NCBI RefSeq assembly: GCF_001425745.1
Contig: NZ_LMDF01000007.1
Location: 812,617-876,616 of the forward strand
DNA length: 64,000 nucleotides
Direction of reading: 5' to 3'
Source: Caulobacter sp. Root343
GTDB lineage: Bacteria > Pseudomonadota > Alphaproteobacteria > Caulobacterales > Caulobacteraceae
A program made the position numbers and the translations under genes. Every line of letters starts with the position of its first letter. The first letter of the stretch is position 1. Below are positions 56,946 to 64,000 of the stretch, one piece after another. The notes under the pieces are model-generated. The model worked only from the letters and a program-made list of their open reading frames with translations, made no database searches and was not told where the DNA came from.

Positions 56946-59336
56946 ATGACCTTCGGCCCATATTCGCGCGGCTCGCATCGCTTGCGAGCGCTTCTGCTCA
57001 CGGCTTCGATCCTGGGCGCCGCGACGCCCGTCTTGGCGCAGGAGGCCGATAAGGCCGCCGAGGTCGAGACCCTGGTCGTGACCGGTAAGCGCCTGTCCGA
57101 GGCCAGCGTGGCGATCGGCACCGATCACGCCACCGCAACCGTCTCGATCACCCGCGAGGCCCTGCTCTCGGCCCCGGCCGGGATCACCGGCCTGAAGATG
57201 CTGGAGTCCCTCCCCGGCTTCAACGTCCAGGCCAACGACGCCCTGGGTATGTACGAGTTCGGCAACTCGGTCTCGGTGCGCGCCTTCAACTTCCAGCAAA
57301 TCGGCTTCCTGCTCGACAACATCCCGATGGGCCGCAGCGACCAGTTCGGCGGCAGCCCGATCTATCGCTATGTCGACAACGAGAACCTGCTGCGCGTCAC
57401 CGCCTCGGCCGGGGCCGGCGACGTGGCCCTGCCCAGCTATGCCTCGCTGGGTCCGATCGTCGACTACTTCACCCAGGCGCCGGCCAAGGACGCCGGCGGC
57501 GCGATCAGCCAGACCTTCGGCAGCGACGACCTGCGCCGCACCTTCCTGCGACTTGAGATGGGCGAGCACGGCGGCCTGTCGGGCTATGTCAGCGGTTCGT
57601 GGATCAAGGGCGACCTGTGGCGCGGTCCGGGCGACATCGATCGTCAGCACTACGAGGGCAAGCTGAGATACGCCCTGCCCAACGGTGGCGACATCAGCTT
57701 CCAGACCGTCCACAACGACTACTTCGACTACGACAGCCCATCGATCACCCTGGCCCAGTACAACGGGACGGCTGGCGACGTGTTCGGGCGCAAGGGTCGC
57801 TCCTTCGCCTACCTCGGCTCGGTCCCATTGTCGGTCCCGTTCGGCACTGCGCTGTCGGTCCCGACGGCCAGCCTGCCCGAGACCACGGCGGGGGTTCCCT
57901 ACTCCAACGCCAACTACGCCCAGTACTACAAGTTCGCGGTCAACAGCCGGCAGGACCACCTCTATGGCCTGACCCTGAACACGCCGATCACCGACAATTT
58001 CGACCTGACCACCACGGCCTATTACGAGGACAAGGGCGGCTACGGCGTCTCGCCCGAGGCCTATGCCACCTCGCTGGCCAACTACAACGCCGAGCGTCTG
58101 ATCGTGGCGGGCCTGACTGCGCCGCGCGGCATCCAGTACGGCCTGTCGGGCGTCGACGGCATCCGCAAGGGCGTCACGGCCAAGGTCGCCTGGCATCTGG
58201 GCTTCAACAAGATCGAGGCCGGCCTCTGGCTCGAAAACGACGATTATCACCGCACCCAGGCCCGCTACAACGTCGCGGGCGGCAATCCCGATGGCGCGCC
58301 GAACTTCAACGAGCCCGTCCACCTGCAGCGGAACTACAAGTCGCTGCGCGAGACCCAGCAATTCTTCGTCAAGGACACCCTGACCCTGCTGGAAGCCAAG
58401 CTGAAGGTCGAGCTGGGCTTCAAGTCCACCGACATCGACTACAAGATCGCCGGCTATCGCAATCCGAACGACTATATCAACAGCCGCCACCCGATCCTGA
58501 AGGCCAACTGGAAAGACAGCTTCCTGCCGCAGGTCGGCGCGGTCTACAGCTTGACCGGCCGCGACCAGGTGTTCGCCTCGTATTCCGAGAACATGGCCCT
58601 GCCGCGCGGCGCCGATGACATCTTCTCGGCGGCCAGCCCGACGGTGACAGCCCCGGCGCCCGAGACCTCGACCAATTGGGAGCTCGGCTACCGGGCCAAC
58701 CACCCCACGTTCAACGCCTCGATCGTCGCCTATCAGACCGAGTTCAAGAACCGGCTGCAGGCCTTCGCGGCCCTGGTGCCCGGCGGCGGCGGCGTCACCG
58801 AGAGCTTCTACCAGAACGTCGGGGCGGTGAAGGCCAAGGGCGTCGAGTTCAGCGGCCAGTGGAAGCCGGAGCTGCTGGCCGGCAAGGCCTATTTCAACGC
58901 CAACGTCTCGTACAACAGCGCCAAGTTCCAGGACGACGTGCTGAACTATCGAGCCAGCACTACGGCCGCGCCGGCCACCCTGGCGCTCGCCGGCAAGAAG
59001 GTGCCCGACTTCCCCGCTTGGGTGGTCCAGGGCGGCGTCACCGTCGAGCCGTTCGACGGCCTGCTGATGAACGTCTCGGCCCGCCACCTGGACAGCCGCT
59101 TCACCAACTTCGTCAACAACGAGAAGGTCGGCGGCTACACCATCGTCAACGCCTATATCGACATCGGCGACGGCTTCTCGGCTGGCCCGCTGCGCCAGGT
59201 CAAGGCGCGGGTGAATATCGATAATATCTTCGACAAGGACTATCTGGGCACGATCAGCACCACGGTGAACACGGCGGCCAGCTTCCGTCCGGCGCCGCCG
59301 CGGACCGTGCAGTTCACGATCTCGGCCGACTTCTAG
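56946..59336 (+). CDS. TonB-dependent receptor
   Basis: A 796-residue outer-membrane receptor. Signal region to about residue 33 (LLLTASILGAATPVLAQ), a TonB box near EVETLVVTGKRL, a plug (GITGLKMLESLPGFNVQANDALGMYEFGNSVSVRAFNFQQIGFLLDNIPMGRSD) and a barrel that ends in RTVQFTISADF. GGGGA lies nine bases before the ATG at 56946. The shape is that of small-ligand or siderophore-type receptors rather than the very large sugar receptors here. Its cargo is unknown. A tandem glycine riboswitch upstream raises the idea of an amino-acid or peptide ligand. Confidence 0.88.
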   Translation: MTFGPYSRGSHRLRALLLTASILGAATPVLAQEADKAAEVETLVVTGKRLSEASVAIGTDHATATVSITREALLSAPAGITGLKMLESLPGFNVQANDALGMYEFGNSVSVRAFNFQQIGFLLDNIPMGRSDQFGGSPIYRYVDNENLLRVTASAGAGDVALPSYASLGPIVDYFTQAPAKDAGGAISQTFGSDDLRRTFLRLEMGEHGGLSGYVSGSWIKGDLWRGPGDIDRQHYEGKLRYALPNGGDISFQTVHNDYFDYDSPSITLAQYNGTAGDVFGRKGRSFAYLGSVPLSVPFGTALSVPTASLPETTAGVPYSNANYAQYYKFAVNSRQDHLYGLTLNTPITDNFDLTTTAYYEDKGGYGVSPEAYATSLANYNAERLIVAGLTAPRGIQYGLSGVDGIRKGVTAKVAWHLGFNKIEAGLWLENDDYHRTQARYNVAGGNPDGAPNFNEPVHLQRNYKSLRETQQFFVKDTLTLLEAKLKVELGFKSTDIDYKIAGYRNPNDYINSRHPILKANWKDSFLPQVGAVYSLTGRDQVFASYSENMALPRGADDIFSAASPTVTAPAPETSTNWELGYRANHPTFNASIVAYQTEFKNRLQAFAALVPGGGGVTESFYQNVGAVKAKGVEFSGQWKPELLAGKAYFNANVSYNSAKFQDDVLNYRASTTAAPATLALAGKKVPDFPAWVVQGGVTVEPFDGLLMNVSARHLDSRFTNFVNNEKVGGYTIVNAYIDIGDGFSAGPLRQVKARVNIDNIFDKDYLGTISTTVNTAASFRPAPPRTVQFTISADF

Positions 59337-59344
59337 GCCGAGCG

Positions 59345-59374
59345 ATCGGGCCGGCCCGCATGGGTCGGCCCGAT
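59345..59374. terminator. Bidirectional hairpin between convergent genes
   Basis: Nine-base perfect arms (ATCGGGCCG and CGGCCCGAT) with a 12-base loop, placed between the stop of the TonB receptor and the stop of the MFS gene. No T-tract follows on either side, so termination strength is uncertain. Confidence 0.5.
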
Positions 59375-59381
59375 CATGCCT

Positions 59382-60620
59382 CTAGGGACAGGCCTCGCAA
59401 GCGGCCGCGGGGACCGGCGCACGCGCCGCGCGGCGGCGCAGGCTGAGCACCAGGCCGACAGCGGCCAAGGCCGAGACCGCCGCATAGGCCGGCGCGCTCA
59501 GCGGGCCGAACTGGTCGACCAGCAGGCCGCCGAACACCGCGCCCGCCGCGATCGCGACCTGGAAGGTCGAGGTCAGCAGGCCGCCGGCCAGCTCGGCCTG
59601 ATCCGGCGCGGCCGAGGTCGCCCAGGACTGGAAGCCCACCGGCAGCATGGCGAAGGCGAAGCCCCACAATGCCAGGGCGGCGGCGGTGACCAGGCCGACC
59701 TGACCCAGCGCGACGATCGCCAGCGCGGCCGTGGCGACCAGGGCCGAGCCGGCCAGCACCGACAGGCGCGGATCACGTCCCACCAGGGCCGCGCCCACGA
59801 GATTGCCGAAGAAGCCGGTGACGCCGAACGCCAGCAGGCTCAGCGAGATGGCCCGCACGTCCAAGTGGGCCACCTGCTCCAGCACTGGCCGCACATAGGT
59901 GAAGCCGGCGAAGTGGCCGGAGATCACCAGCAGCACGCCGAGCAAGGCCGTCGCCACGGCCGGACGCCGCCCGACCTCGATCAGGCCGGACAGGCGCGGC
60001 GTCGAGGTCGGCGCCAGGCGCGGCAGGGTGGCCAACTGCGCCAGGAGAGCGACGCCGCCGACTCCGCCGGCGATCACGAACGCCGTCCGCCAGCCCAGGG
60101 TGTCGCTGACATAGGCCCCGATCGGCGCGGCCGAGACGGTGGCCACCGAAACGCCGGTGAAGATCAGCGACATGGCGCGTGGCATCCCGGCCGGCGGCAC
60201 CAGGCGCATGGCGAGCGCCGCCGCCATCGACCAGAAGCCGCCCAGGCTGGCGCCGAGCAGGACGCGCGCGACCAGCAGCGTCGGCAGGTTGGCGGCGAAG
60301 ACGGTCAGCAGGTTGGAGACGCACAGCAGCGCCATCAGGCCCCACATGACCCAGCGGCGGTCGAAGCGGCCGGTCAGCACCGGCGTCAGCGGCGCGGCGA
60401 AGGCGCCGACCACGGCGGTGGCGGTCACGGCCTGGCCGGCGGCGCCGACGCTGATCCCCAGGTCGCGAGCCAAGGGCGTCAGCACGCTGGCGGGCAGGAA
60501 CTCGGAGGTGACGAGCGCGAACACGCCCAAGGTCAGGGCCCCGACGGCGGCCCATGCTGCGGGGCGCTCGGCGTCGGCGGACGCGCCGTCCTCGACGCGC
60601 TCGACTGGAATAGACGACAT
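59382..60620 (-). CDS. MFS exporter of the DHA1/AraJ type
   Basis: A 412-residue inner-membrane transporter with 12 hydrophobic segments. The N-terminal LTLGVFALVTSEFLPASVLTPLARDLGISVGAAGQAVTATAVVGAFAAPLTPVLTGRFDRRWVMWGLMAL matches DHA1 exporters such as AraJ and YdhP, which expel sugars or drugs. GRFDRR is the loop 2-3 motif. GGAGGG lies eight bases before the ATG at 60620. It is preceded by an attenuator-like leader and a palindrome (60777-60792). The exported substrate cannot be told. Confidence 0.82.
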   Translation of the reverse strand: MSSIPVERVEDGASADAERPAAWAAVGALTLGVFALVTSEFLPASVLTPLARDLGISVGAAGQAVTATAVVGAFAAPLTPVLTGRFDRRWVMWGLMALLCVSNLLTVFAANLPTLLVARVLLGASLGGFWSMAAALAMRLVPPAGMPRAMSLIFTGVSVATVSAAPIGAYVSDTLGWRTAFVIAGGVGGVALLAQLATLPRLAPTSTPRLSGLIEVGRRPAVATALLGVLLVISGHFAGFTYVRPVLEQVAHLDVRAISLSLLAFGVTGFFGNLVGAALVGRDPRLSVLAGSALVATAALAIVALGQVGLVTAAALALWGFAFAMLPVGFQSWATSAAPDQAELAGGLLTSTFQVAIAAGAVFGGLLVDQFGPLSAPAYAAVSALAAVGLVLSLRRRAARAPVPAAACEACP

Positions 60621-60638
60621 GAAAACCCTCCGGACACT

Positions 60639-60702
60639 AAAAACCGGGGAGACCGATCCGGGATCAGCCCAAGCTCCCGTCGCGGACGCGGGGTCTCCCG
60701 CG
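60639..60702 (-). promoter_or_regulatory. Attenuator-like leader of the MFS exporter gene
   Basis: On the minus strand the arms GGGAGACC (60699-60692) and GGTCTCCC (60654-60647) enclose 37 bases and are followed by CGG and TTTTT (60643-60639), giving an intrinsic terminator 18 bases before the start codon. The 5' arm also lies in a perfect alternative hairpin CGCGGG-AGAC-CCCGCG (60702-60687), so the two folds exclude each other. A 14-codon frame from a GTG at 60708 to a TGA at 60664 runs through the structure and could be a leader peptide. Confidence 0.6.
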
Positions 60703-60776
60703 CTTCACTTAGGGTCGAGGACGTCGCCGCGCCCGTCAGCCGTCGCTCAGATTTTCAAAACGCCGCTCCAGAACTT

Positions 60777-60792
60777 TTCGATGAGCATCGAA
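60777..60792. promoter_or_regulatory. Candidate operator TTCGATGAGCATCGAA
   Basis: A perfect 7-2-7 inverted repeat upstream of the MFS leader, seven bases beyond the stop of the beta-propeller gene. It may bind a regulator of the exporter; the protein is not identified. Confidence 0.4.
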
Positions 60793-60798
60793 GCATGG

Positions 60799-61440
60799 CT
60801 ACGATTCCGCGCCCGCGCGGCGAACGACCCGGACCTTGCCGCTCGGCCCGCCGCCGCAGAAGAAGCGGCCGTCGCCGTCGGCCTCCAAGCCCGAGACGAA
60901 GACCCCCGTCGGCAAGTCCAGCCGTTCCAGCACCTCGCCGGTCTCGGGATCCAGGCGTCGTAGGTCGCAATCCTCGCCGTCGTGGGCGCCGTGCCAAAGT
61001 TGCCCGTCCGTCCAGGTGACGCCGGTCACGAACCGGTTCGACTGGACCGTGCTGAGGATGGCCCCCGTCTCCGGATCGATCTGGTAGATCTTCTGGTCGC
61101 GGTACTGGCCCACCCACAGCGAGCCCTCGGCCCAGGCCAGCCCGGAATCGCCGCCGCCGCCCGGCGCCGGGATCGAGGCGAGCACTTCGCCGGTCTCGGT
61201 GTCGATCTTGACGATGCGATCCTCGGTCAGCTGGAAGAGGCGCCGGCCATCGAAGGCCGAGCCCGCGTGGGCGGCGATCTCGATCTCGTGCACGATGGTT
61301 CCGGTCTCGGGGTCGAGCGCGCTCACCCTGCCGCCAGACGCGAACCAGACATGCCGGCCGTCGAAGGTGACGCCATGGATCTTGTCGAGCCCCGGAAAGG
61401 GCCCGTATTCGCGAACGATTTCAGCGGAGGATTTGATCAT
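60799..61440 (-). CDS. Beta-propeller protein (glutamine-cyclotransferase/Vgb-like repeats)
   Basis: A 213-residue protein built of repeats of about 40 residues with W and D-P-E-T-G turns: VWFASGGRVSALDPETGTIV, RLFQLTEDRIVKIDTETGEVL, LWVGQYRDQKIYQIDPETGAIL, LWHGAHDGEDCDLRRLDPETGEVL. This is a five-bladed-type propeller as in glutamine cyclotransferase and Vgb-like proteins. No signal peptide is seen, so it is cytoplasmic. The function is unknown. It follows the winged-helix gene by nine bases and is surely in one operon with it. Confidence 0.7.
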   Translation of the reverse strand: MIKSSAEIVREYGPFPGLDKIHGVTFDGRHVWFASGGRVSALDPETGTIVHEIEIAAHAGSAFDGRRLFQLTEDRIVKIDTETGEVLASIPAPGGGGDSGLAWAEGSLWVGQYRDQKIYQIDPETGAILSTVQSNRFVTGVTWTDGQLWHGAHDGEDCDLRRLDPETGEVLERLDLPTGVFVSGLEADGDGRFFCGGGPSGKVRVVRRAGAES

Positions 61441-61449
61441 GCCGGCACC

Positions 61450-62670
61450 TTAAGGCTCCGCCAGGGTCGCGGGGAGTAACAAGGGTGTCGTCATTCGCAG
61501 CGGCGGCGGGATCATCCAGCGCCGCGCCCGCCCCTCGCCGACCGCCTGGACCTTTCCGGCCGCGGCCAGGGCGTCGAGCGCCCGTTGCACGGTGCGCTGG
61601 CTGGCGTCGAGGGCGATCGCCAGGGCCGAGCTGGACCAGGCCTCGCCGTCGGACAGGAAGGCCAGCACCGTCGCATGGCGCTCATCGACCGGCCGGGCCA
61701 TCACGACGACCTTCGATGTACCGACAGGCGACAGGGCGAAGCCCCGCGGGGTCGCGGTCACCTCGGCCAGTCCGCGCAGCATCGCCCGCAGCCGGCCGAT
61801 CTCGACCCGCAGCCGGGCGCGGTGGCTCTCGTCGATCCGCCGCGCGCCGAACGCCCGCGCCGCGAGGGTTTCGCGGGAGACGTCGCCGGGCCAGGCCTCG
61901 CCGAGCGCCCGCGCCAGGGCGAACAGCACCGGCCGCCGCGCCAGCGACACCGCCGCTTCCCGCATCCGCACGCCGTGCCGGCAGGCGTCGATGATCAAGG
62001 CGTCGGACGCTTGCAGCGCCTCGATGTCGGCCAGGCGCAGCACTCGGTCCTCGCCGTTCCCGACCAGGCGCGCCGCCGGCGCGTCCAGCACCTGGCGGGC
62101 GGCCTCGACCTCGGCGGCCAGGGCCGGAATGCCGGCCTGGCGCGCGGCGACTTCGGCCTGATCCAGGGCCGCGCGCGCCGCTCCGGCCCGCAGCCGCCGC
62201 ATCGCCACGCTGGCGACCACCAGCGCGTGGGCCGTGCGCAGGGCCGGCGGCAGCGAGGCCGGGTCCAGCGCCGACATGCCTTGCTCGGCCTCGTCGAACC
62301 GCCCGATCAGGACCAGGCGGCGGATCTCGAGATAGCGCGCGTGCGCCGCATTGGCCCGGTCGCCGTGCGCCTCAAGGACGCTTCGGGCGGCGTCCAGCGC
62401 CTTGGTCGGCCATGTCAGGTCGCGGGAGGCCAGGGCGATCTCGGCCTCGGCCACCACGCAGCGGGCGCGGGCCATGGCCTCGCGCGGACCGAAGGCGCGG
62501 CCGGCGGCGCGCAACAGGGCCTTGGCCCGCGCGAAGTCGCCCAGCTGGGCCATGGCGACGCCCCGCAGCGCCAGGGCCGGGGCGTCGTCGCGCAGGGCGA
62601 TCCGGTTCAAGGCGCCAAGCGGATCGCCCGCCGCCAGGGCCCAGGCCGCGGCGGTGATCAGCGAGTCCAT
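61450..62670 (-). CDS. Winged-helix protein with alpha-helical repeat N terminus
   Basis: A 406-residue protein of two parts. Residues 1-190 are Ala-rich helical pairs like tetratricopeptide repeats (ALRGVAMAQLGDFARAKALLRAAGRAF; AHARYLEIRRLVLIGRFDEAEQGMSALD). The C-terminal 80 residues form a winged helix (ERHATVLAFLSDGEAWSSSALAIALDASQRTVQRALDALAAAGKVQAVGEGRARRWMIPP). A middle stretch (ARRIDESHRARLRVEIGRLRAMLRGLAEVTATPRGFAL) resembles a second DNA-binding or dimer part. It is likely a transcription regulator paired with the beta-propeller protein. No named family is certain. Confidence 0.65.
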   Translation of the reverse strand: MDSLITAAAWALAAGDPLGALNRIALRDDAPALALRGVAMAQLGDFARAKALLRAAGRAFGPREAMARARCVVAEAEIALASRDLTWPTKALDAARSVLEAHGDRANAAHARYLEIRRLVLIGRFDEAEQGMSALDPASLPPALRTAHALVVASVAMRRLRAGAARAALDQAEVAARQAGIPALAAEVEAARQVLDAPAARLVGNGEDRVLRLADIEALQASDALIIDACRHGVRMREAAVSLARRPVLFALARALGEAWPGDVSRETLAARAFGARRIDESHRARLRVEIGRLRAMLRGLAEVTATPRGFALSPVGTSKVVVMARPVDERHATVLAFLSDGEAWSSSALAIALDASQRTVQRALDALAAAGKVQAVGEGRARRWMIPPPLRMTTPLLLPATLAEP

Positions 62671-62796
62671 CGAAATCCCGTCACACTTGTCACTCCCACC
62701 CCTTCGCCGACCGGCGCCAAACCTTCATCGCCGTCAAGGACGGCGCGCGGGCGGCGACGCCGCCCGTGGACTCCAGCGCCAGGGATCGCAAAGCCC

Positions 62797-63564
62797 ATGA
62801 CCCAATCGTCCGTCGCTCAAGAGAGCGCCCCGGCCATAGATAGGCCCCCGATCGTCGCCCGCGAGGCCTGGGAAGCCGCCCGCGACGCGATGCTGGCCGA
62901 CGAAAAGGCCCATACCCGCGCCGGCGACGCCCTGGCCGCCAAGCGCCGCCGCATGCCGTGGATGGCGGTCGACAAGGCCTATGCCTTCGACGGCCCGAAC
63001 GGCAAGGTCAGCCTGCTGGACCTGTTCGAGGGCCGGCGGCAGTTGATCGTCTATCGCGCCTTCTTCGAACCCGGGGTCCACGGATGGCCCGACCATGCCT
63101 GCCGGGGCTGCTCGCTGGGCGCCGACCAGGTCTCCAACCTCGCCCACCTGAACGCCCGCGATACGACCCTGGCCTATGTCTCGCGCGCGCCGTCCGACGA
63201 CATCGCCCGCCTGAAGGCGCGGATGGGCTGGACCATGCCCTGGTACAGCCTGACCGACGCCTTCGACGCCGATTTCGGGGTCGACCAGTGGCACGGCCAC
63301 AACGTCTTCATCCGCGACGGCGAGCGCATCTATCGGACCTATTTCATCAATGTCCGCGGCGACGAGGCGATGGGCACGGTGTGGAGCTATCTCGACGCCA
63401 CACCGCTGGGCCGCCAGGAAGCGTGGGAAGACTCGCCGAAGGGCTATCCGCAGACCCCGCCCTATCAGTGGTGGAACTGGCACGACGCCTATGTGGCGGG
63501 CGCCGCGCCGGACCAGCGCTGGGTCGAGGTCTCGGACGCCGGCCAGCAGGCCTGGAAGGATTGA
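62797..63564 (+). CDS. DUF899 thioredoxin-like protein
   Basis: A 255-residue cytosolic protein of the DUF899 family. Typical features are EEKAH-like ADEKAHTRAGDALAAKRRRMPWMAVDKAYAFDGPNGKVSLLDLFEGRRQLIVYRAFFEP, the HACRGCSLGADQVSNLAHLNARDTTLAYVSRAP stretch with a CxxC pair, and PQTPPYQWWNWHDAY near the end. The fold is like peroxiredoxin or thioredoxin, suggesting a redox role, though no reaction is proved. The ATG at 62797 fits family length. It is divergent from the winged-helix gene. Confidence 0.85.
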   Translation: MTQSSVAQESAPAIDRPPIVAREAWEAARDAMLADEKAHTRAGDALAAKRRRMPWMAVDKAYAFDGPNGKVSLLDLFEGRRQLIVYRAFFEPGVHGWPDHACRGCSLGADQVSNLAHLNARDTTLAYVSRAPSDDIARLKARMGWTMPWYSLTDAFDADFGVDQWHGHNVFIRDGERIYRTYFINVRGDEAMGTVWSYLDATPLGRQEAWEDSPKGYPQTPPYQWWNWHDAYVAGAAPDQRWVEVSDAGQQAWKD

Positions 63565-63615
63565 CGGGACACGGGCGCGGCGATCGGCCGTCCGCGCCCC
63601 TTTCGGGATGATCGC

Positions 63616-63930
63616 ATGAGCAAGACCCTCTCCAGCTGGCTGAGCTTGGCGGCCGCGCCGACCTTCGCGATCCTGGCCCTGTGGACCCTCGTCTTCGGCG
63701 ATCGCGACGCGGCGATGATCTGCTCGGGCGGCCGGGGCGGACCGATCAGCGGCATGGCCGTGATGTACCTGCTGATGGCCGCCTTCCACCTGCCCTGCTG
63801 GCTCGGGCGGCCTACTGGCCCCCTCCGCGCCTGCGGCGCTCCTCCCCCGGAGGGGGAAGAAGGCGTCGCGCCAACCTTCCGCCCCCTCCGGGGGCGGACG
63901 GCCGCGAAGCGGCCAGGTGGGGGCAAGTGA
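63616..63930 (+). CDS. Small two-TM membrane protein whose 3' end reads into a repeat
   Basis: A 104-codon frame. Residues 1-63 look like a real membrane protein with two hydrophobic segments (LSLAAAPTFAILALWTLVFG and GMAVMYLLMAAFHLPCWL) and a conserved-looking loop CSGGRGGPISGMAVMYLLM. From about residue 65 (GRPTGPLRACGAPPPEGEEG...) the codons are the GC-rich hairpin repeat at 63819-63930, so the tail is not original protein. The gene is probably truncated or extended by that repeat. Function unknown. No strong ribosome site precedes the ATG at 63616. Confidence 0.5.
   Translation: MSKTLSSWLSLAAAPTFAILALWTLVFGDRDAAMICSGGRGGPISGMAVMYLLMAAFHLPCWLGRPTGPLRACGAPPPEGEEGVAPTFRPLRGRTAAKRPGGGK
63819..63930. 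repeat. Dispersed GC-rich multi-hairpin repeat (Caulobacter type)
   Basis: Four short perfect hairpins follow each other: GCGCC-TGC-GGCGC (63827-63839), CCCCC-GGA-GGGGG (63844-63856), CCGCCCCC-TCC-GGGGGCGG (63879-63897) and GGCCGC-GAA-GCGGCC (63900-63914). I recall elements of this wording between genes in Caulobacter genomes. Past 63948 a similar GGTGGGGAGGCGACGGAGCGGCC word suggests part of a second copy at the right edge. Confidence 0.65.
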
Positions 63931-64000
63931 CATCGGCTTCACGCGGCTTGCCGCTGAAGTTTAGGTGGGGAGGCGACGGAGCGGCCGGGCGAACCCGGAG

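Overview
The window is high-GC DNA read as Caulobacter-like (Caulobacteraceae, Alphaproteobacteria). The reasons are the codon bias, the many TonB-dependent receptors (three in 64 kb), a FecI/FecR signalling set, several Tat-type signal peptides on secreted hydrolases, dense overlapping operons, and a GC-rich hairpin repeat at the right edge of a kind I recall from Caulobacter. No rRNA, tRNA, CRISPR, prophage or insertion sequence was found.

Region 1 (1-11.1 kb) is nitrate/nitrite assimilation. On the minus strand lie nasT-nasS (RNA-binding antiterminator and nitrate sensor), then narK-nirB (nirB runs off the left edge), and a separate operon porin-nrtA-nrtB-nrtC. The leader of the porin-nrt operon carries two hairpins with AACGAC hexaloops and an intrinsic terminator whose 5' arm overlaps the second hairpin. 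This is the layout expected of an ANTAR target, so the regulator and its RNA target are both visible here. A weaker similar leader precedes narK. A DUF4126 membrane protein and a dihydrolipoamide-dehydrogenase-like flavoenzyme sit between the two blocks.

Region 2 (11.5-15.3 kb) holds housekeeping or unassigned genes: an Old Yellow Enzyme, a large FAD-dependent oxidoreductase, a small secreted protein and an NTF2-like protein.

Region 3 (15.3-36.7 kb) is for plant cell-wall pectin. It has a pectate lyase, a GH2 enzyme, a pectin methylesterase, a GH95 enzyme, a rhamnogalacturonan acetylesterase and a very large TonB receptor. Next come a FecI/FecR pair with its own signalling-type TonB receptor, and an operon (sugar permease, Zn dehydrogenase, lactonase-type amidohydrolase, IclR regulator, mutarotase) that looks like L-fucose or related deoxy-sugar catabolism. 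The GH95 gene and the permease operon share an identical 12-bp upstream word.

Region 4 (36.8-42.9 kb) is a heavy-metal efflux operon (His-rich small protein, czcC, czcB, czcA) closed by a strong terminator.

Region 5 (43-54.7 kb) is an L-arabinose module: GH51 and GH127 arabinofuranosidases, a permease, an IlvD/Edd sugar-acid dehydratase, a FadR-type GntR regulator, an FAH-family AraD1/GguC-like enzyme, a sugar 1-dehydrogenase and an aldose epimerase. Copies of a TTTGTCnGAC motif sit in the three control regions and point to a local regulon.

Region 6 (54.7-64 kb) has a hydrolase/MarR divergent pair with two perfect operator palindromes, a tandem glycine riboswitch about 300 nt upstream of a third TonB receptor, an MFS exporter behind an attenuator-like leader, a beta-propeller protein paired with a winged-helix protein, a DUF899 protein, and a small membrane-protein gene whose 3' end reads into the hairpin repeat.
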